Below, piece after piece: positions 38,630 through 52,639 of a stretch of 64,000 nucleotides of DNA. The notes under the pieces are model-generated. The model ran no database searches. It was given only the letters and a program-made list of their open reading frames with translations, and was not told where the DNA came from. The number at the start of each line of letters is the position of its first letter. Within the stretch, counting starts at the first letter, position 1. This stretch comes from Nannobrachium achirus (lineage: Eukaryota > Chordata > Actinopteri > Myctophiformes > Myctophidae): assembly GCA_963921795.1 (NCBI GenBank), contig OY997639.1:56955163-57019162 (forward strand), in the 5' to 3' direction. Position numbers and translations under genes: made by a program.

Positions 38630-38704
38630 TCAAAAATAGCAGATCTACAAGCTCGCAGCGCGGCACTCGGTGCCGCGCTGTGAGCTTGTATATCTGCTAT
38701 TGTT
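38630..38704. repeat. Hairpin HP16
   Basis: GATCTACAAGCTCGCAGCGC pairs with GCGCTGTGAGCTTGTATATC with few mismatches; loop CTCGG. The GATATAC variant lies in the outer-facing arm, mirroring HP10 and HP15. Confidence 0.92.
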
Positions 38705-38750
38705 CACTGGTTAAAGCATTCAATAATTCTAGGCCTAAATGAATTAACAC

Positions 38751-40611
<1,861 letters not shown>

Positions 40612-40674
40612 ATGGGAGTGTTTTGAGCTGTGTTTGTGTCTTTATACTCTTTCTCTATGTCTCTCTCGCTCTAC

Positions 40675-40708
<34 letters not shown>

Positions 40709-40974
40709 GGAGGAAGGCTTAACATGTTTTTGTGTTTGTTTGTTTTTTTTTCTTTTTGCTCACTTTACACCTACAGTACAATGCGAGGTCTGTAAATGAA
40801 ATTGTGGCCTGGTTAGAAACTCCACTTTCCCATTTCAAGGGCAAATTTGTTGTTTTCTTGTTTCTCTGTAACATGATTAGAAAACGAGTTTGCTTGGCTT
40901 GTAACACATCTCCACAGCTGTGTTAAAACGTGACCCTGGTTTAGCTTTTGCTCTCCTCCCCCCCTTCTGCCATT

Positions 40975-41037
40975 GGAAGAGAAGAGAAGAGAAGAGAAGA
41001 GAAGAGAAGAGAAGAGAAGAGAAGAGAAGAGAAGAGA
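40975..41037. repeat. (GAGAA)n pentanucleotide repeat
   Basis: About twelve copies of GAGAA with no visible interruption. Confidence 0.97.
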
Positions 41038-41671
41038 TATTATGTGTGCATTTCCTGTTAAGTGCCTCCGGCGTTTAGCATATTAAAGCAGTACATCTTG
41101 GTCACCAGAGTCAATACTGTACATAGAACTCCAAATCAGAAAACAAACCACTTACAGTATGTATTAATTGCGTGCATGTACCTTGTTTTCTCATTTATTG
41201 TCAAATAAAATAGTCAAAGGAACTCTACACTGATTTTCTTTTTTGACACTGGGAATCCATATTTATATTAGTGACACTTTTCTCTGTACAGATTAGCAGT
41301 TGAACAGTTTGCATTAGGTCTTCCCCTTCTATAGTCTAATCTAATGTATAATCTCTTTAAAATATACCTTTTCCTCAGAGCCCATGAATATGCATGACAA
41401 ATGTTTTTGTTTTTTCATTGTGGTATTTTTATATGTTTAATACATCTTTTTGTTTTTACCGATTGCACTATACTTTGGTTTGCATTTGTTGTTTTAAAAA
41501 GTCGCTTTATAAATAATATGAATGTACTTGAGCAAATCCCAGTATAGCGAGCTGTAAAAGCTACTACTAGCCACTACTGCCACCCAATGACGTGTTGCAT
41601 TCCCATGTCACAGGGAAACAAAACAAATACAGAGTTTAAACTGTATGTGGCTGCATGTTTAGCCTGACCTA

Positions 41672-41780
41672 TATATACATTTATGTAAAGTATACAAAAA
41701 ACACAAACTATATACATTTATGTACAGTATACAAAATACACAAACTATATACATTTATGTAAAGTATACAAAATACACAA
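41672..41780. repeat. 37-bp minisatellite, three units
   Basis: Units at 41672-41708, 41709-41745 and 41746-41780 share TATATACATTTATGTA and GTATACAAAA. They differ at two or three positions. Confidence 0.92.
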
Positions 41781-42013
41781 GACCATCAAACCAAATGGGA
41801 GTCATCTGTGTTTTTCTTCTCCCGATTCTCTCTCTCTCCCTATTTCTTTCAGTTCACTCTCTGTTCCCCTCTCAAACATGACATTGGAATGCACTCGCTG
41901 CATGGGCAGTTAGTGTCAGGTACTGTACTGTTGATTCGGGTATCACTCGAGTGCACGCACACACACATACGCACGTGCGTGCAGACACACACGCGCATGC
42001 ATACACGCAGTGT

Positions 42014-42147
<134 letters not shown>

Positions 42148-42414
42148 CCCTTGCTTCACTCTTGTCCCGGGGCCTGCATTAATGAACTCAATAAATAAGT
42201 AGCACACCAACCATCAATTACAAACGCTTTCATCTCAGAACAAAACATTAATCAATTCAAATGTATGTACTGATCCAGGGGCCCAATCAATGTGAACTTC
42301 TTATGACAATTAACAAAGCTTTAGCGGCCACTCAGAAACATGCTGACCCATCAGTTACTGTCTGCATCAAACTGGCTGGCACTAATGACACATCAACACA
42401 CACAAATACACTGT

Positions 42415-42620
42415 TGTGGAAAAATACTCTGTTACAAGTAAAAGTCCAAAAATACCAAATGAATATGTTTTCAAATGTATCAAATCTATAACATTATTTT
42501 GAAAATAGCAGATCTACAAGCTCACAATGTTGTTTTGTGACAGTAACTAAATGATTAATATAGTGGAGTAAAAAGTACAATATATTCCTCTGAGATGTAG
42601 TGGAGTAAAAGTATTCGTAT
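42415..42620. mobile_element. hAT-like fragment (CAGTGGTGGAAA type)
   Basis: CTGTTGTGGAAAAATACTC at the left, TTACAAGTAAAAGTCC inside, and GTAGTGGAGTAAAAGTATTCG at the right. The right end is replaced by the CA repeat at 42621. Confidence 0.6.
42500..42540. repeat. Hairpin HP17, left arm
   Basis: TTGAAAATAGCAGATCTACAAGCTCACAATG is kept (given here as adjoining TTGAAAATAGC and GATCTACAAG parts); only TTTTGTGA remains of the right side. Confidence 0.75.
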
Positions 42621-42750
<130 letters not shown>

Positions 42751-43020
42751 CTCGACAGGGTCTGTTGCAGAGAGCAGACATGGATCAATTCATATCAATT
42801 ATACATGCTAAAGCATGATGTGTTAATACCGGGGCCTCAGTGGTCATGTGTGCTGGTCTTGTTAGCTGCTGGACATCCATCCAGCACAGCATCACTCCCT
42901 GCCGCTGTACTCTTAATACAGTAATAGTAAGAAATCTATGTACATATTACATAAGGGGTGGTGCATGGCTCCTATGTCTAAAAAGCCATCTTTGTTTTTG
43001 CACACAGCACAGTATGTATA

Positions 43021-43810
43021 CCAGTAAGACGCCTAAAGGGCGAGGTCGTGCCATGTCTTGGCCATCTGGCCAGTGATGTATATCAGACCAGTTACCCATA
43101 TATGGAGACTCCTGGTACCCATAGATATTCACAGATATGGGCTTAATATTGATGACATCAGGGATCTCCATATATGGGCATAAAAGGATTTGTTCGCCTG
43201 GCATCACGGGGAACTCCATATCTCCATATAGGGGCATAAAAGGCTTTTGGTTCTTCTGTCATCACAGGGATCTCCATAAATGGGCATAATAGGGATTTGT
43301 TTCCCCTGACATCACAGTGATGTCAGAGCTTGACACTTTTCTCCTACTCATATCTCCGCCACCGTTGCCCCTATCCTTGCCAAACTTTGCACACACACAC
43401 TCCTTGGCTGCCAAGCCACAACCCCTCATTTCTCACATGCCCCTCTTCTAGCGCCACCATGAGGCTGATTCTTGCAAAACACATTTTTGGACACTGCTCC
43501 TACATATTTTGCCGTAAAATCACGCAAAGTGGTACAAAGTATATGTCTACTCTACAGTCATGTCATCAACATGGATCTGTCCCATTTAGTGCCACCATCA
43601 GGCAGATTTTTAAAAACACACTTTTGGACACTGCTCCTACAGATTTTACCCTAAAATCACGCAGAGCGGTACACAGTATTTCTAAAGTCATGTCATCAAC
43701 ATGGATCTGTCCCATTTCCCATATTCCCTCCTGATTGCCTACCATTGCCTTCTAAAGTTTGTGTATGCGTCCTGACAGTCGCTTATCTCCCAATTGGGGA
43801 GTCTTACTGG
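43021..43810 (+). mobile_element. 790-bp CCAGTAAGAC element, most complete copy
   Basis: CCAGTAAGAC (43021-43030) and GTCTTACTGG (43801-43810) are perfect terminal inverted repeats, with TATA on both outer sides. The left half holds CCATATATGG and TGGGCATAA repeats like 23224-23625. The right half holds two units with CCTAAAATCACGC-type text like 79-430 and 20457-20744. The three other loci thus look like parts of this element. No coding capacity. Confidence 0.8.
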
Positions 43811-44852
43811 TATACCTGTCTACCGTCTCAAACACACATCTTAGGATGGTGCTATGATGAAGTAGAATCCTGAATATAAAGGATAACACATACTGTAAAT
43901 AAATGAAGCATTATTGCCTTAGTAGTTCATGCAGGACACAGGAGTCATACGCCCAGCCATAAATCAGCTGTCAGTGTGCTGACTGAATCAGTGTTTATAA
44001 CCAGCCCTGCATTTCTACCACTCACTGTTCCATTCTCACAAGGCGGACCATTTAAACATGGCTTCCTCCAACACTTGATTTCTGGCATTGCCCAATGCTG
44101 TCACACATGCTGCTGCTGGCAAAGCTTTGCCTCCACCACCTCAGCCTCCACCCTTCTAATTCTCCTCACGTGGACTCACAGTTCAAGCTGAAATTCAGTG
44201 TCTCTTGCTCGGGGAAAAGTCTTGTATCCATGGGTTTCGGTATTGCGCTCCCTGTTTTAGCTTGGCATGCTGCTTGGCTAATCCAGGCATCACCGTAACA
44301 GCATCAGCTATTAGGCCTATATCCATTAGTTGCAAGTGTCTGAATAATAATAAAGGAACAATAAAGGTATAATTTGAGAAGAGTGCATGGATGGTTCTAC
44401 TTTTAATTATTCGATATTCCTTGCATTCTTATTCTCCCTCTCTCCTTCTCTCTCTCTCTCTCTCTCTGTGTCTCGCTATGTGGCCCCCCAGTGGTCCCGG
44501 GGTCCTGATCCCATGTCAGTAGCAGCATGTTGGTACCAGAGTTCACACCACAGCGTGTCTGCCTGCATAATTAGAGAAGTAAGCAGGGGCCACTCTGGAA
44601 AGGCAGAATGAGCTCTCCCCTCTGTCTCCCCTTTTCCCTCTCTCCCTCCGACTGCCCGTGGTACGCAGCTTAATGTGAGCGTGTCACGACTATAACAAAG
44701 GTGAGCGGAAGATGGTAATTAAAAACGTAAGTGGACAAGGGAAGGGTGGATACAGCTCTTTTAATGACAGCAACGAGGAAAAGAGGGGCAGGGAAAGGGA
44801 CACGGCTGCTGCTTGTGGTCGACCCAAATGTGCCTGATTTATACTTCCCCTT
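43811..44852. other. Unassigned stretch
   Basis: Includes a CT run at 44448-44468. No other feature supported. Confidence 0.4.
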
Positions 44853-44880
44853 ACAACGGTGTTGTATATCGGCTATTTTT
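44853..44880. repeat. Hairpin HP18, right arm
   Basis: ACAACGGTGTTGTATATCGG then CTATTTTT: a right arm with an internal deletion of GAGCTTG. Confidence 0.5.
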
Positions 44881-45305
44881 AGAGCACGATGCCGCCGTTA
44901 ACATTAGCTTCTCTTTCCACGCTGCCGGGCTGCCAGGTCTACCCTTCACAAACACATGATTTGTGCGTATATAATATGATTTGTGTACAAAAAGAATGTG
45001 TATGAAGTCAAAAGCTGTTTGTGTGTGAGTCTCAGGTGCACCAATTTGACTGCTTGTGAACTGTCAATTTGGCTGGCCGAGTTCAGGTGTTTAGACAGAT
45101 ACTGTATCTCATGTTGTGTTTATAGACGGTTGTGTCCCCTCTCAAATGAGCACTTGCCCTGTCATGCAACCTGAAAGCAAACTTCACCTGCCTGCAACTT
45201 TTATTTACTTGCTGGGGGCAGGTGGGCAAGCCTTAGTGTCAATGCCTGTATATATATATATATAAATAAATGCCCAATTTGATACTTTGTCACACAAAAC
45301 TTAAA

Positions 45306-45345
45306 CTTAGCTGATTTACAAGCTCACAACATGATGTGATGTTAC
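45306..45345. repeat. Hairpin HP19, left arm
   Basis: CTTAGCTGATTTACAAGC then TCACAACATG; the right arm is lost beyond TGATGTTAC. Confidence 0.6.
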
Positions 45346-45492
45346 AATGTTTTCAAAATGTTCAGAATTTGCAAAATTATCACTTAACACAGTAAGTATA
45401 GCCTAAAGACATGCCTGAAATAGCGAAGATTGATTGAAAGTAGTTACAGTAAGTCTGTCTGTGGGTTTTATAAAAGAAATGGAAAGCATTAA

Positions 45493-45846
45493 ACGACAAC
45501 TTTTTTTTCACAACAAGGGTTCATATTTGAGATTGTAATTAGAGAAAATAAAAGATGAGTGTTGAAATGTTTTCATTTACTGCTTTCTATCGTTTTAGAG
45601 ATTTTAACGGTTTTGATTTCAGTGTGTGACACAATAAGCCCATTGATCAGATGTGACTTATGGGGGCTAGTAGTGTTACTGTAAATTGTAATAAGGAAAT
45701 CGCCAGCTTATTGTGTCTAAAAAGACACAATAAAATCGCTAAAACGATAGAAAGCAGTAAATGAAAACATTTTAACACTCATCTTTTCTTTTCTCTAATT
45801 ACAATCTAAAATATGAAACCTTGTTGTAAAAAAACTAAGTTGTCCT
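45493..45846. mobile_element. Foldback element with about 110-bp ends, copy 1
   Basis: Left GACAACTTTTTTTTCACAAC..GGTTCATATTTGAGATTG and the complement of the right end agree for about 110 bp, through CATTTACTGCTTTCTATCG. TTAA lies at both boundaries (45489-45492 and 45847-45850). It interrupts the GTCGGG-family element. Confidence 0.85.
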
Positions 45847-46829
45847 TTAAAAGCTTGTGGTTAAATAATAACTATATTAGATCCAAAGGAGCAGGTTCTG
45901 TTTCTCATCCCCTGAAGATTTACGGTTTTGGATCTTGACAGTTTCCACCAGACAGCGATATGTTAATGCAAAGTAAATTCTACAATTACAAACCACTGTA
46001 TCGTTAATGCATTTCATGAGCAATAAGATCTAAAAAGTTTCAAATTGTATGCATGGAATCTGCACACCTACATAATACTGTATATTCAGTATATTTACTG
46101 TATATGTGGTTCATACAGTATGTCTGAGATCTCCAAAAGGCATCTCTTTTTCCTCCCTCTTTTCCGGCTGGTTCTCGTTAAAAGAAATGGAGAGAGAGAG
46201 AGAGCGCCCAGGGAAAGCTGTGACCTGGAAGTCTGTGCCAGCCCACCAGAGTCTATTAAAGTGATCGCTTAAAGTAGCCCTAAATCATTCAAATGATGTA
46301 AACACTTTGTTGTTATTTGCCTCCACTGTTGGGCCACCAGTGCAGTCTTTTAAAGGATTACCTGGACCCATTTACATAGCAGCGGGTCACAGTTGGACTA
46401 TTGGATCTTATATGTGGCCTAAATATAATTTGGGCCTCCAAAGCGCAGAAAAGCCTGCACAGTGTTTTAGGAGTGATAACAGCCTCTTGCATTTACATAT
46501 ACGTTTACTTTGTCTCTTGTCACAACGTCTTAACCTCTCTGTCCCAGTTCTACCCGTAAATGAACCTGTCTCAGATGCCTTTTCACACCCACCCCCCCAC
46601 CCCTCTCCCCCCCCACACACGCTCACCACCCCCAAGCTCTCCTCCTCCTCTCTTCTTCTTGTCGTCCTCCTCCTTCTAAATTGCGAGCCTATATTTCTGG
46701 AGCTCTGATGCAATTATGCCACCTCGATTGCCTCGCTTTGGAAACGGGATGAAAAAACAGCCAACGCACAAAGCCCGGCTTTTGTGTATCAAGAAAATAA
46801 AGGCCTGAAATTGCCTCGGACCATCGCTC

Positions 46830-46843
46830 TGTCTCTCTCTCTC

Positions 46844-46899
<56 letters not shown>
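46830..46899. repeat. (CT)n microsatellite
   Basis: CT repeat with one CG interruption near 46856. Confidence 0.97.
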
Positions 46900-46902
<3 letters not shown>

Positions 46903-47801
46903 GTTTCTCTCCCTCTCTCACACACACGTACAAACAAACTTGCACCCGTTTTGGTCGCACACATACACACACACAAAGACAGCTTGGCTTCCCTTGCGAT
47001 GGGACAGGATAAAAGTCGACAGTTTCTATTATCAATAACAAGATAAAATACAGAGGTCCTTTATCTCTTAAAATGTAAATTTATACAAGCACCCATAGCT
47101 CCCTGCTGTAAATATCTAACGGCTTTTAGGACCACAGAACTAGACTCAAATTGATTTTCTTCTCCTTCTCCTGGTTGCAACCATCTGCAAAATCTCCAAG
47201 TCTGGCATAATATCAATGATGAAATTAAAAATCCTCTATTCCACTAAACCATGAGGGAGATCGCCCTGGTTCAGGCTGTTTACTCTTTAAATTATATGAT
47301 TGATTTCCGTTAAAGTTATTTGTTTATTTCAATGTTCATATCTGCTTCATCTAAATCATTTCTCAAGTTTATTCTATTGATTTCTCGGGACCTTGGCCTC
47401 TCTCGCTCTCTCTCCCCCTCTCTTCTATTCTCTCTCTCTCCCTTTTTTCCTCTCTCCTTCCCATCTCTCAGTAACCTTGCCTTCTTGCCTTAACCATATC
47501 AGCTTACTCTGAAGCTCATTTACATGAAATAGGCCCTAAGCCACTGAAATGTATCGATTTCCTCTTTTGCACATTGGTGCCCAATCCCTGGTTATTTGTG
47601 ATGAATGCCCCAACAATGTTATGGTATTAAAAGTCTCTGGGAGGAGACCTTTATCCTATTTCTATTCATCTAGGTCACGCACCCTTCCGAAAACACTAAA
47701 CTCTATATTTAGCAGCAACACAAAACTCATGATTTACATCTCTTCTAAAAGCTGGCATAATTACCAAGACAGGGAAGCGTGATCCAGTCCCTGCTGTGAT
47801 A

Positions 47802-47803
<2 letters not shown>
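46900..47803. other. Unassigned stretch
   Basis: Complex AT-rich sequence (47100-47400 especially) that could include conserved noncoding DNA; CT-rich near 47400-47470. Confidence 0.35.

Positions 47804-47890
<87 letters not shown>
47804..47890. repeat. (GT)n microsatellite
   Basis: Pure GT, changing at its end to GA-rich sequence. Confidence 0.98.
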
Positions 47891-47900
<10 letters not shown>

Positions 47901-47943
47901 CAAAGAGAGAGAGGCACACACAGAGACAAACAGACAGACAGAC

Positions 47944-47986
<43 letters not shown>
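47891..47986. repeat. (GA)n and (ACAG)n compound tract
   Basis: GAGA, CAGACAGACAGACAG and a pure GA run at 47948-47986. Confidence 0.93.
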
Positions 47987-47988
<2 letters not shown>

Positions 47989-48319
47989 TGATTTAATTTT
48001 ACCAAGTGTAGTCTAGACGTTACAAATTGCTGGCAGCCTAAAATCAGATAAGGGTGAGGCAAGTGAAAAAAGCACTGACATGTTTAAACATGTTTAACGA
48101 AAGACTAAATATTATAGTTAGGTGAGTGTGACGTAGATTAATGAATATATACGTCGGCCTACACGGTAGAGTTATTACCATTATTAATATTTTTACGAAA
48201 GTGAAAATGCAGTATTATTATTTTTTTTTGTACTAAAATAGTTAGTTCACATTCAAGTTCACCAAGCACAACCAGCTTCCTCACCCAGCCACCCTGCTGT
48301 TCTACAGCAGTGCTACCAC

Positions 48320-48687
48320 TAGGGCTGTCACAATTATTACATAATCGTCTAATCGTGATTATTTGACATTATCGCAATTATTTTGTCATAATTGTCATAA
48401 TCGTGAATGTTGAAAGATTTTCAAAATAGTGGAAATGGCAGATCTACAAGCTTGTAGATCGGCTATTTCCACTATCAAAGTTATTTTTTAAGTAGTAAGT
48501 TGTCAAATATGTCAGTAATTTCTTTGTATATTTAGTTTATGTGTCATATCTACCATGTACAACTTCAAAGCCTAAAAGCCAAACAGAAATGTAATTATCA
48601 ATGACAAAAACACAATTAAATCGTTAATCGCCAATTATTTGAGTGACAATTAATCGTCATGTAAAATGTCATATCGTGACAGCCTTA
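48320..48687. mobile_element. hAT-like element TAGGGCTGTCAC
   Basis: Ends TAGGGCTGTCAC and GTGACAGCCTTA are inverted repeats. GCTACCAC is duplicated exactly at 48312-48319 and 48688-48695. Interior has repeated AATCGT/ATAATCG text. HP20 is nested at about one third of its length. Confidence 0.95.
48426..48475. repeat. Hairpin HP20, loopless
   Basis: Twenty-five-base arms with no loop and two mismatches. Left ATAGTGGAAATGGCAGATC, centre CTACAAGCTTGTAG, right GATCGGCTATTTCCACTAT. Confidence 0.95.
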
Positions 48688-48714
48688 GCTACCACCCACT
48701 CTGACCACTCCAGA

Positions 48715-49079
48715 GCCACATGCAGGGACGTGCAGAGAATGTTAGAGAGGCAGGAGCTGACATTTCTAAAAGGGCCTTGTGGTGAAAATATTGAAAATAG
48801 GGTTAAACTAAGCATAAAAAAGGCAATACTGGAGATGTGGTGTGGATTTCTGGACAGTGAGGGCAATTCTTTCAACATAAGATGCTGCATTCAAGTTTAG
48901 AAGTCAATCCCATGCTGCCTTCAGGTATGGCATGGAAAGGGGGGCATTTGCATTTCTTTCACCATGGCAAAAACTGCATTCATGGTCTTGAGAGGGCACT
49001 TTTTACAGACGGATAAAAGGGCAGGAGGGGCTCAAGCCCCCTTTGATGTCTATGTGTGCACGTGCCTGCAGGTCACATG
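48715..49079 (+). mobile_element. hAT-like element, CAGGGACGTGCA ends
   Basis: TGCAGGGACGTGCA (48721) and TGCACGTGCCTGCA (49057-49070) are the ends. GCCACATG and GTCACATG lie outside, a 7/8 match. The body aligns with 13455-13816 in opposite orientation but lacks parts of it. Confidence 0.65.
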
Positions 49080-49279
49080 GTGCACCGAGCCTCTCCTCCA
49101 ATACTGTTCAATAGAAACAGGCTGGGATTTATGCAACGACACAAAAAAGCCACAGAATATCATGTGAGATTCTCCCATATAACCAATGACCCAAGAACGG
49201 GGCCAATCAAAGCCAGCCTGTTTATGTCCTGTTAGGTTTCTCTCTCTCTCTCTCTCTCGCCCCTCCTCTCTTTGATCCC

Positions 49280-49520
49280 GGTGCAGCTTTTAGATAATGC
49301 TAATAGATCACAGGCCAACGGGACGGAGCAGGATAATGGAGCTTTCATTGCAGCCTGATTAACTTGGCTGTAGGGTTCCACCTCACCCCTTTCGGCATGA
49401 TGGCCCTAATTAATAACGATTGCTCCCCAAAATGTGCAAATGGAACGATAAACGAAGGACCAACTAATTAACTGCAACCATTTCTACTAATCATTAGTTA
49501 ACATCCCGTTTTGTCATCAT
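49280..49520. other. Candidate conserved noncoding block
   Basis: Complex, AT-rich, with CCCTAATTAATAACG near 49404, GTGCAAATGG and CTAATTAACTGC near 49465. Enhancer-like by motif content only. Confidence 0.35.
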
Positions 49521-51067
49521 TACAATGATGCGTGTGCAAGGGCAGATAAAACAGGTCAGCCCTTTTTTTTTCTCCTGCCGCTGCCCCCTCCCATAAACCC
49601 TGACAGACATATTTTCTCCCCCCTCCCCATAAAGAGACCAACAAGTAATTAAAGTGAGAGCTGAAGTAAGGTTTGCAAAGTTCCATCACTTACTGTAGAT
49701 ATTCTACTGTACATACGCTGGACAGCCGGCACCCTTCCGGACAGCGGGAAGTGATTTTGTTCTAGCCCCTGTCAACGGGGCATGAAGCAAAAGACACAAA
49801 AAAAAGTAAAGAATAAAATACAACAGAACGATTTTTGAGAGAGGCCAACTGTCAGCACTTGGAGTGTTCCAAGTCCTTTATTATCTTAACAGAGAGGAGG
49901 AAATCAGCGAGCGGTGAAATGCTGCTGTTTTTCTTTATGGCCGTACTATGTGGCGATCCAGCCCTTTCAGCGGATGCTGAGATGCGCTGTTCATACTCCG
50001 CTGTTTATGTGCCGCTTCCCAGATGCTGAGGAATCGACAGGGCTCAATGATGAATAGGCAGAGTCAGCCCTGCCGCCAATCAAAAAGTTAATAGTCTGTC
50101 CATCGAGGAAGGGTAATGACCCCCTGGGCTTCAACTGCACATCTCTCTCTCTCTCTCTCACACACAGCTCAAACTCAAATCCAAATGCTTTTGACTTTGT
50201 CCGCAAGCATACAGAAAGCCAGGCTGGGGATGTCAGACAGTTCTTCGTGTCTCCGTCAATTCTAATTCTCTCACTCTCCCTTTCTCCTCGATCAATCATT
50301 TCTTCATGGCAGGGCTGGGAGGGTTGGGGGGGGATGGGGTTCAACTGTCCACAATACTTTGGACTTTGGACAACAGAAGAACACAGAAGAAGTTTGGGCC
50401 TAACATTTTTTATCGGATGAAGTGAGAGATTGTAGTCGGGCGCGCCGCACACATAGGTTTTTCAGAATTTCCAGCCCATGTTTGTTTTGCTGTTCTGTTC
50501 CGTGCCCTTAGCTATGTGTTTGTGCATTGTTTTCCTGTCCGCTCTCTTCTGCACATACTATATACGATACATGTATCAGCTGCAAGCTTAAGGCACTCTG
50601 TGTGTCAACATGGAATTGGAAAGTAATCTTGTTATAACCTCACAGAGGTTATGGTGGCTGTGCAGGTGATTAAAATCACGTCCGAAATTTCCAAAGGAGC
50701 CATTATTTAGTGGCACATGAAAGGCACGGCAGAGAGAGCAGCTCCCTTATTGCTAATAATCCAAAACGCTCTCGCGAACACTATGTATGGTAATGAAAAA
50801 ACTGTCGATATATCCCTTTGCAAATGGCCTGATTTACTCAAACTTTTATGAAGACAGTAAATTTCATGTCTTATTTTCTTGATCTTTTCAAAGAGGGAAT
50901 GGGGGAATGGGGGAATGGGGATCAATAGCTCTTCAACCTGGCCCTGAAGTTCGTCAACCTCTAATTATTATCTGGCTTGTGAGGACGACCGCAGAGTAAT
51001 TGCAAGTAAGGGCATCTGATGTCAGGCACAGGTCTTGTAGAGAATGGCTCCATGCAAAGCACCTGGC
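49521..51067. other. Unassigned stretch
   Basis: Short CT run at 50143-50160 and a GGGAATGG triplet repeat near 50896-50920. No gene or transposon recognised. Confidence 0.4.
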
Positions 51068-51615
51068 TTAGGCACTGTTCACACAACGCCGTTTTCTAGA
51101 GAACCCGGCAAAATAAAATGTCAGATATGCCATCCGTTTAGATGACAACAGCGTTTTCAGGGGTTGAAAACGCAACAAAGTGAAACCTCCTTCCTTTGAC
51201 GACGGCACTCCTCCTTGCGTCTCCATATGAACAGACAAAATATGCGGCTCACGTGCAGACTACGCACAGCCACGTTACCATGGTGAATGTAAACAAGGAA
51301 GTAGAACGGCATCAATTGTCTATCTGTGCGCCACCGCCTATAGACATGGCAAGCACATTACATCATTTTCAATTGTGATGCTTATTTGTTATGTCCATGA
51401 ATTAAATACCAAGGACTTCCAACATAAAAAAGACCGTAAAAGGTCTTATTTGGGGTGTTCCTTTTAGGCAGGGTGTTTAACTGTACTTGTACTGTACTAC
51501 ATTTCAATTGTATTGACTATACTTGTACTGTTCTCCATTTTTGTCTAATAAAATAATCAATCAATCAATCAAAAATGCGTTTCCATGTACCGTTATGGAG
51601 TAAACGTGGCCTTAG
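51068..51615. mobile_element. MITE with TTAGGCCACGTTTAC-type ends, interrupted
   Basis: Left TTAGGCACTGTTCACACAACG and the complement of the right end TTAGGCCACGTTTACTCC are imperfect inverted ends. Inside are GCGTTTTCAGGGG and AAAACGCAAC, typical of a fish MITE. It is split by a LINE-like tail at about 51440-51575. Confidence 0.55.
51440..51575 (+). repeat. LINE-like 3' end with (AATC)n tail
   Basis: GTACTTGTACTGTACTAC and a diverged second copy precede TCTAATAAAATAATCAATC. A four-base tandem tail suggests a non-LTR retrotransposon end in plus orientation. Confidence 0.5.
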
Positions 51616-51708
51616 TATAATCTGCGGAAGATCACAGCATCCATACGGATGTTCACCTTGGCATCAATGTCGAGGCTGTATGGCATATTATGATGCCTTT
51701 CACTTTGA

Positions 51709-51900
51709 TTGATTGATTGATTGAATACTTATGAATGTAAACAGCATGGGGTACAGTCAGACATTTGGGATAACACAAAAAAGTCGTATTCAATTCATCA
51801 ACAACAGGGGGGCCTGTGGTGAAAACCTCACATTGGGGCGATTATCATATATATACAAAGTAGAAAAGAGGAAAAAATTAACAAAATGTCGGTATTGGAT
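51709..51900 (-). repeat. LINE-like 3' end, same family as 12047
   Basis: GATTGATTGATTGA followed by ACAGTCAGACATTTGGG and TCGTATTCAATTCA, shared with 12047-12170. Confidence 0.5.
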
Positions 51901-52042
51901 GCCATCACCTTTCTATGGGAAAGTAACCTACCCTTTTGATATTCTGAAAGATGGATTTTCAGGCCTATTTTGAAGGAAGCTAGTGATCCACACCATTTCC
52001 TTTCTAGTTTTGTAGCTCAGTCTGTATGCCATGTGTTTGACC

Positions 52043-52412
52043 TTAACCACTTACCCTATACTTTGTTGACCAGGGTCCCCAGGACCCAGATTTTACAATA
52101 TAAATTGGGGTCCCAGAGATAGAAATGCCATTAAATGGGGGCCTGTAGCCTAATGCATGTCAAACTTGGGGTCCTTGAAATTAAAATGGTTGGGAATCAC
52201 TGCTAGAGCCGTAAAAATCTGATGTTATGGGGGTCCTTGGCATATCTTTTCAAATGGGGGGTCAATTGACAATTTGGGGGTCCTTGACTTGAACGTTTGA
52301 GAACCTGCTCTACACCAAATCTCTTCAACACAAAAACACATTTTGAGCTTGTACAGTAGATCTGCTATTTTCACCGAGCGTTGGCCTCAGAATAGGCTCG
52401 GTTCATGTGAAT
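52043..52412. mobile_element. TTAACCACTT MITE, disrupted
   Basis: TTAACCACTTACCCTATACTTTG at the left and CTCTACACCAAATCTC near 52308, then HP21 and GGCTCGGTTCATGTG. Between them are several GGGGTCCTTG-type segments from another repeat. Confidence 0.55.
52344..52371. repeat. Hairpin HP21, right arm
   Basis: TGAGCTTGTACAGTAGATC then TGCTATTTTCA: a right arm with a CAGT insertion. Confidence 0.65.
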
Positions 52413-52442
52413 AACATGTGAATAACCACTGCAGGATTATTC

Positions 52443-52563
<121 letters not shown>

Positions 52564-52639
52564 TTGAAACAGTTAGAGATAGATAGACGGACAGAGCGAG
52601 AGAGGGAGAGAGAGACAGGGAGAGATTTTGTTTGCCTCA

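Larger units (their letters stand above)
38164..38750. mobile_element. TTAA element with a hairpin in each end, copy 2
   Basis: GAATTAACAC occurs at both edges (38164-38173 and 38741-38750). The left end TTAACACGTTTAGA..TTATGCTTTAACTATTG is mirrored by the complement of the right end, TTAATTCATTTAGG..GAATGCTTTAACCAGTG. HP15 and HP16 follow at matching depth in each arm. Relative to copy 1 there is an extra segment at 38366-38453 bounded by direct CTATGTCAG repeats. Confidence 0.8.
45300..45970. mobile_element. GTCGGG-family MITE split by a TTAA element
   Basis: AAGTCTGTCTGTGGGTT..GCATTAA before 45493 and AAAGCTTGTGGTTAAATAATAAC after 45846 read continuously with the copy at 25222-25310. The right end TTTCCACCAGACAGCGA resembles 29926-29940. 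The left end is poorly defined. Confidence 0.6.
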
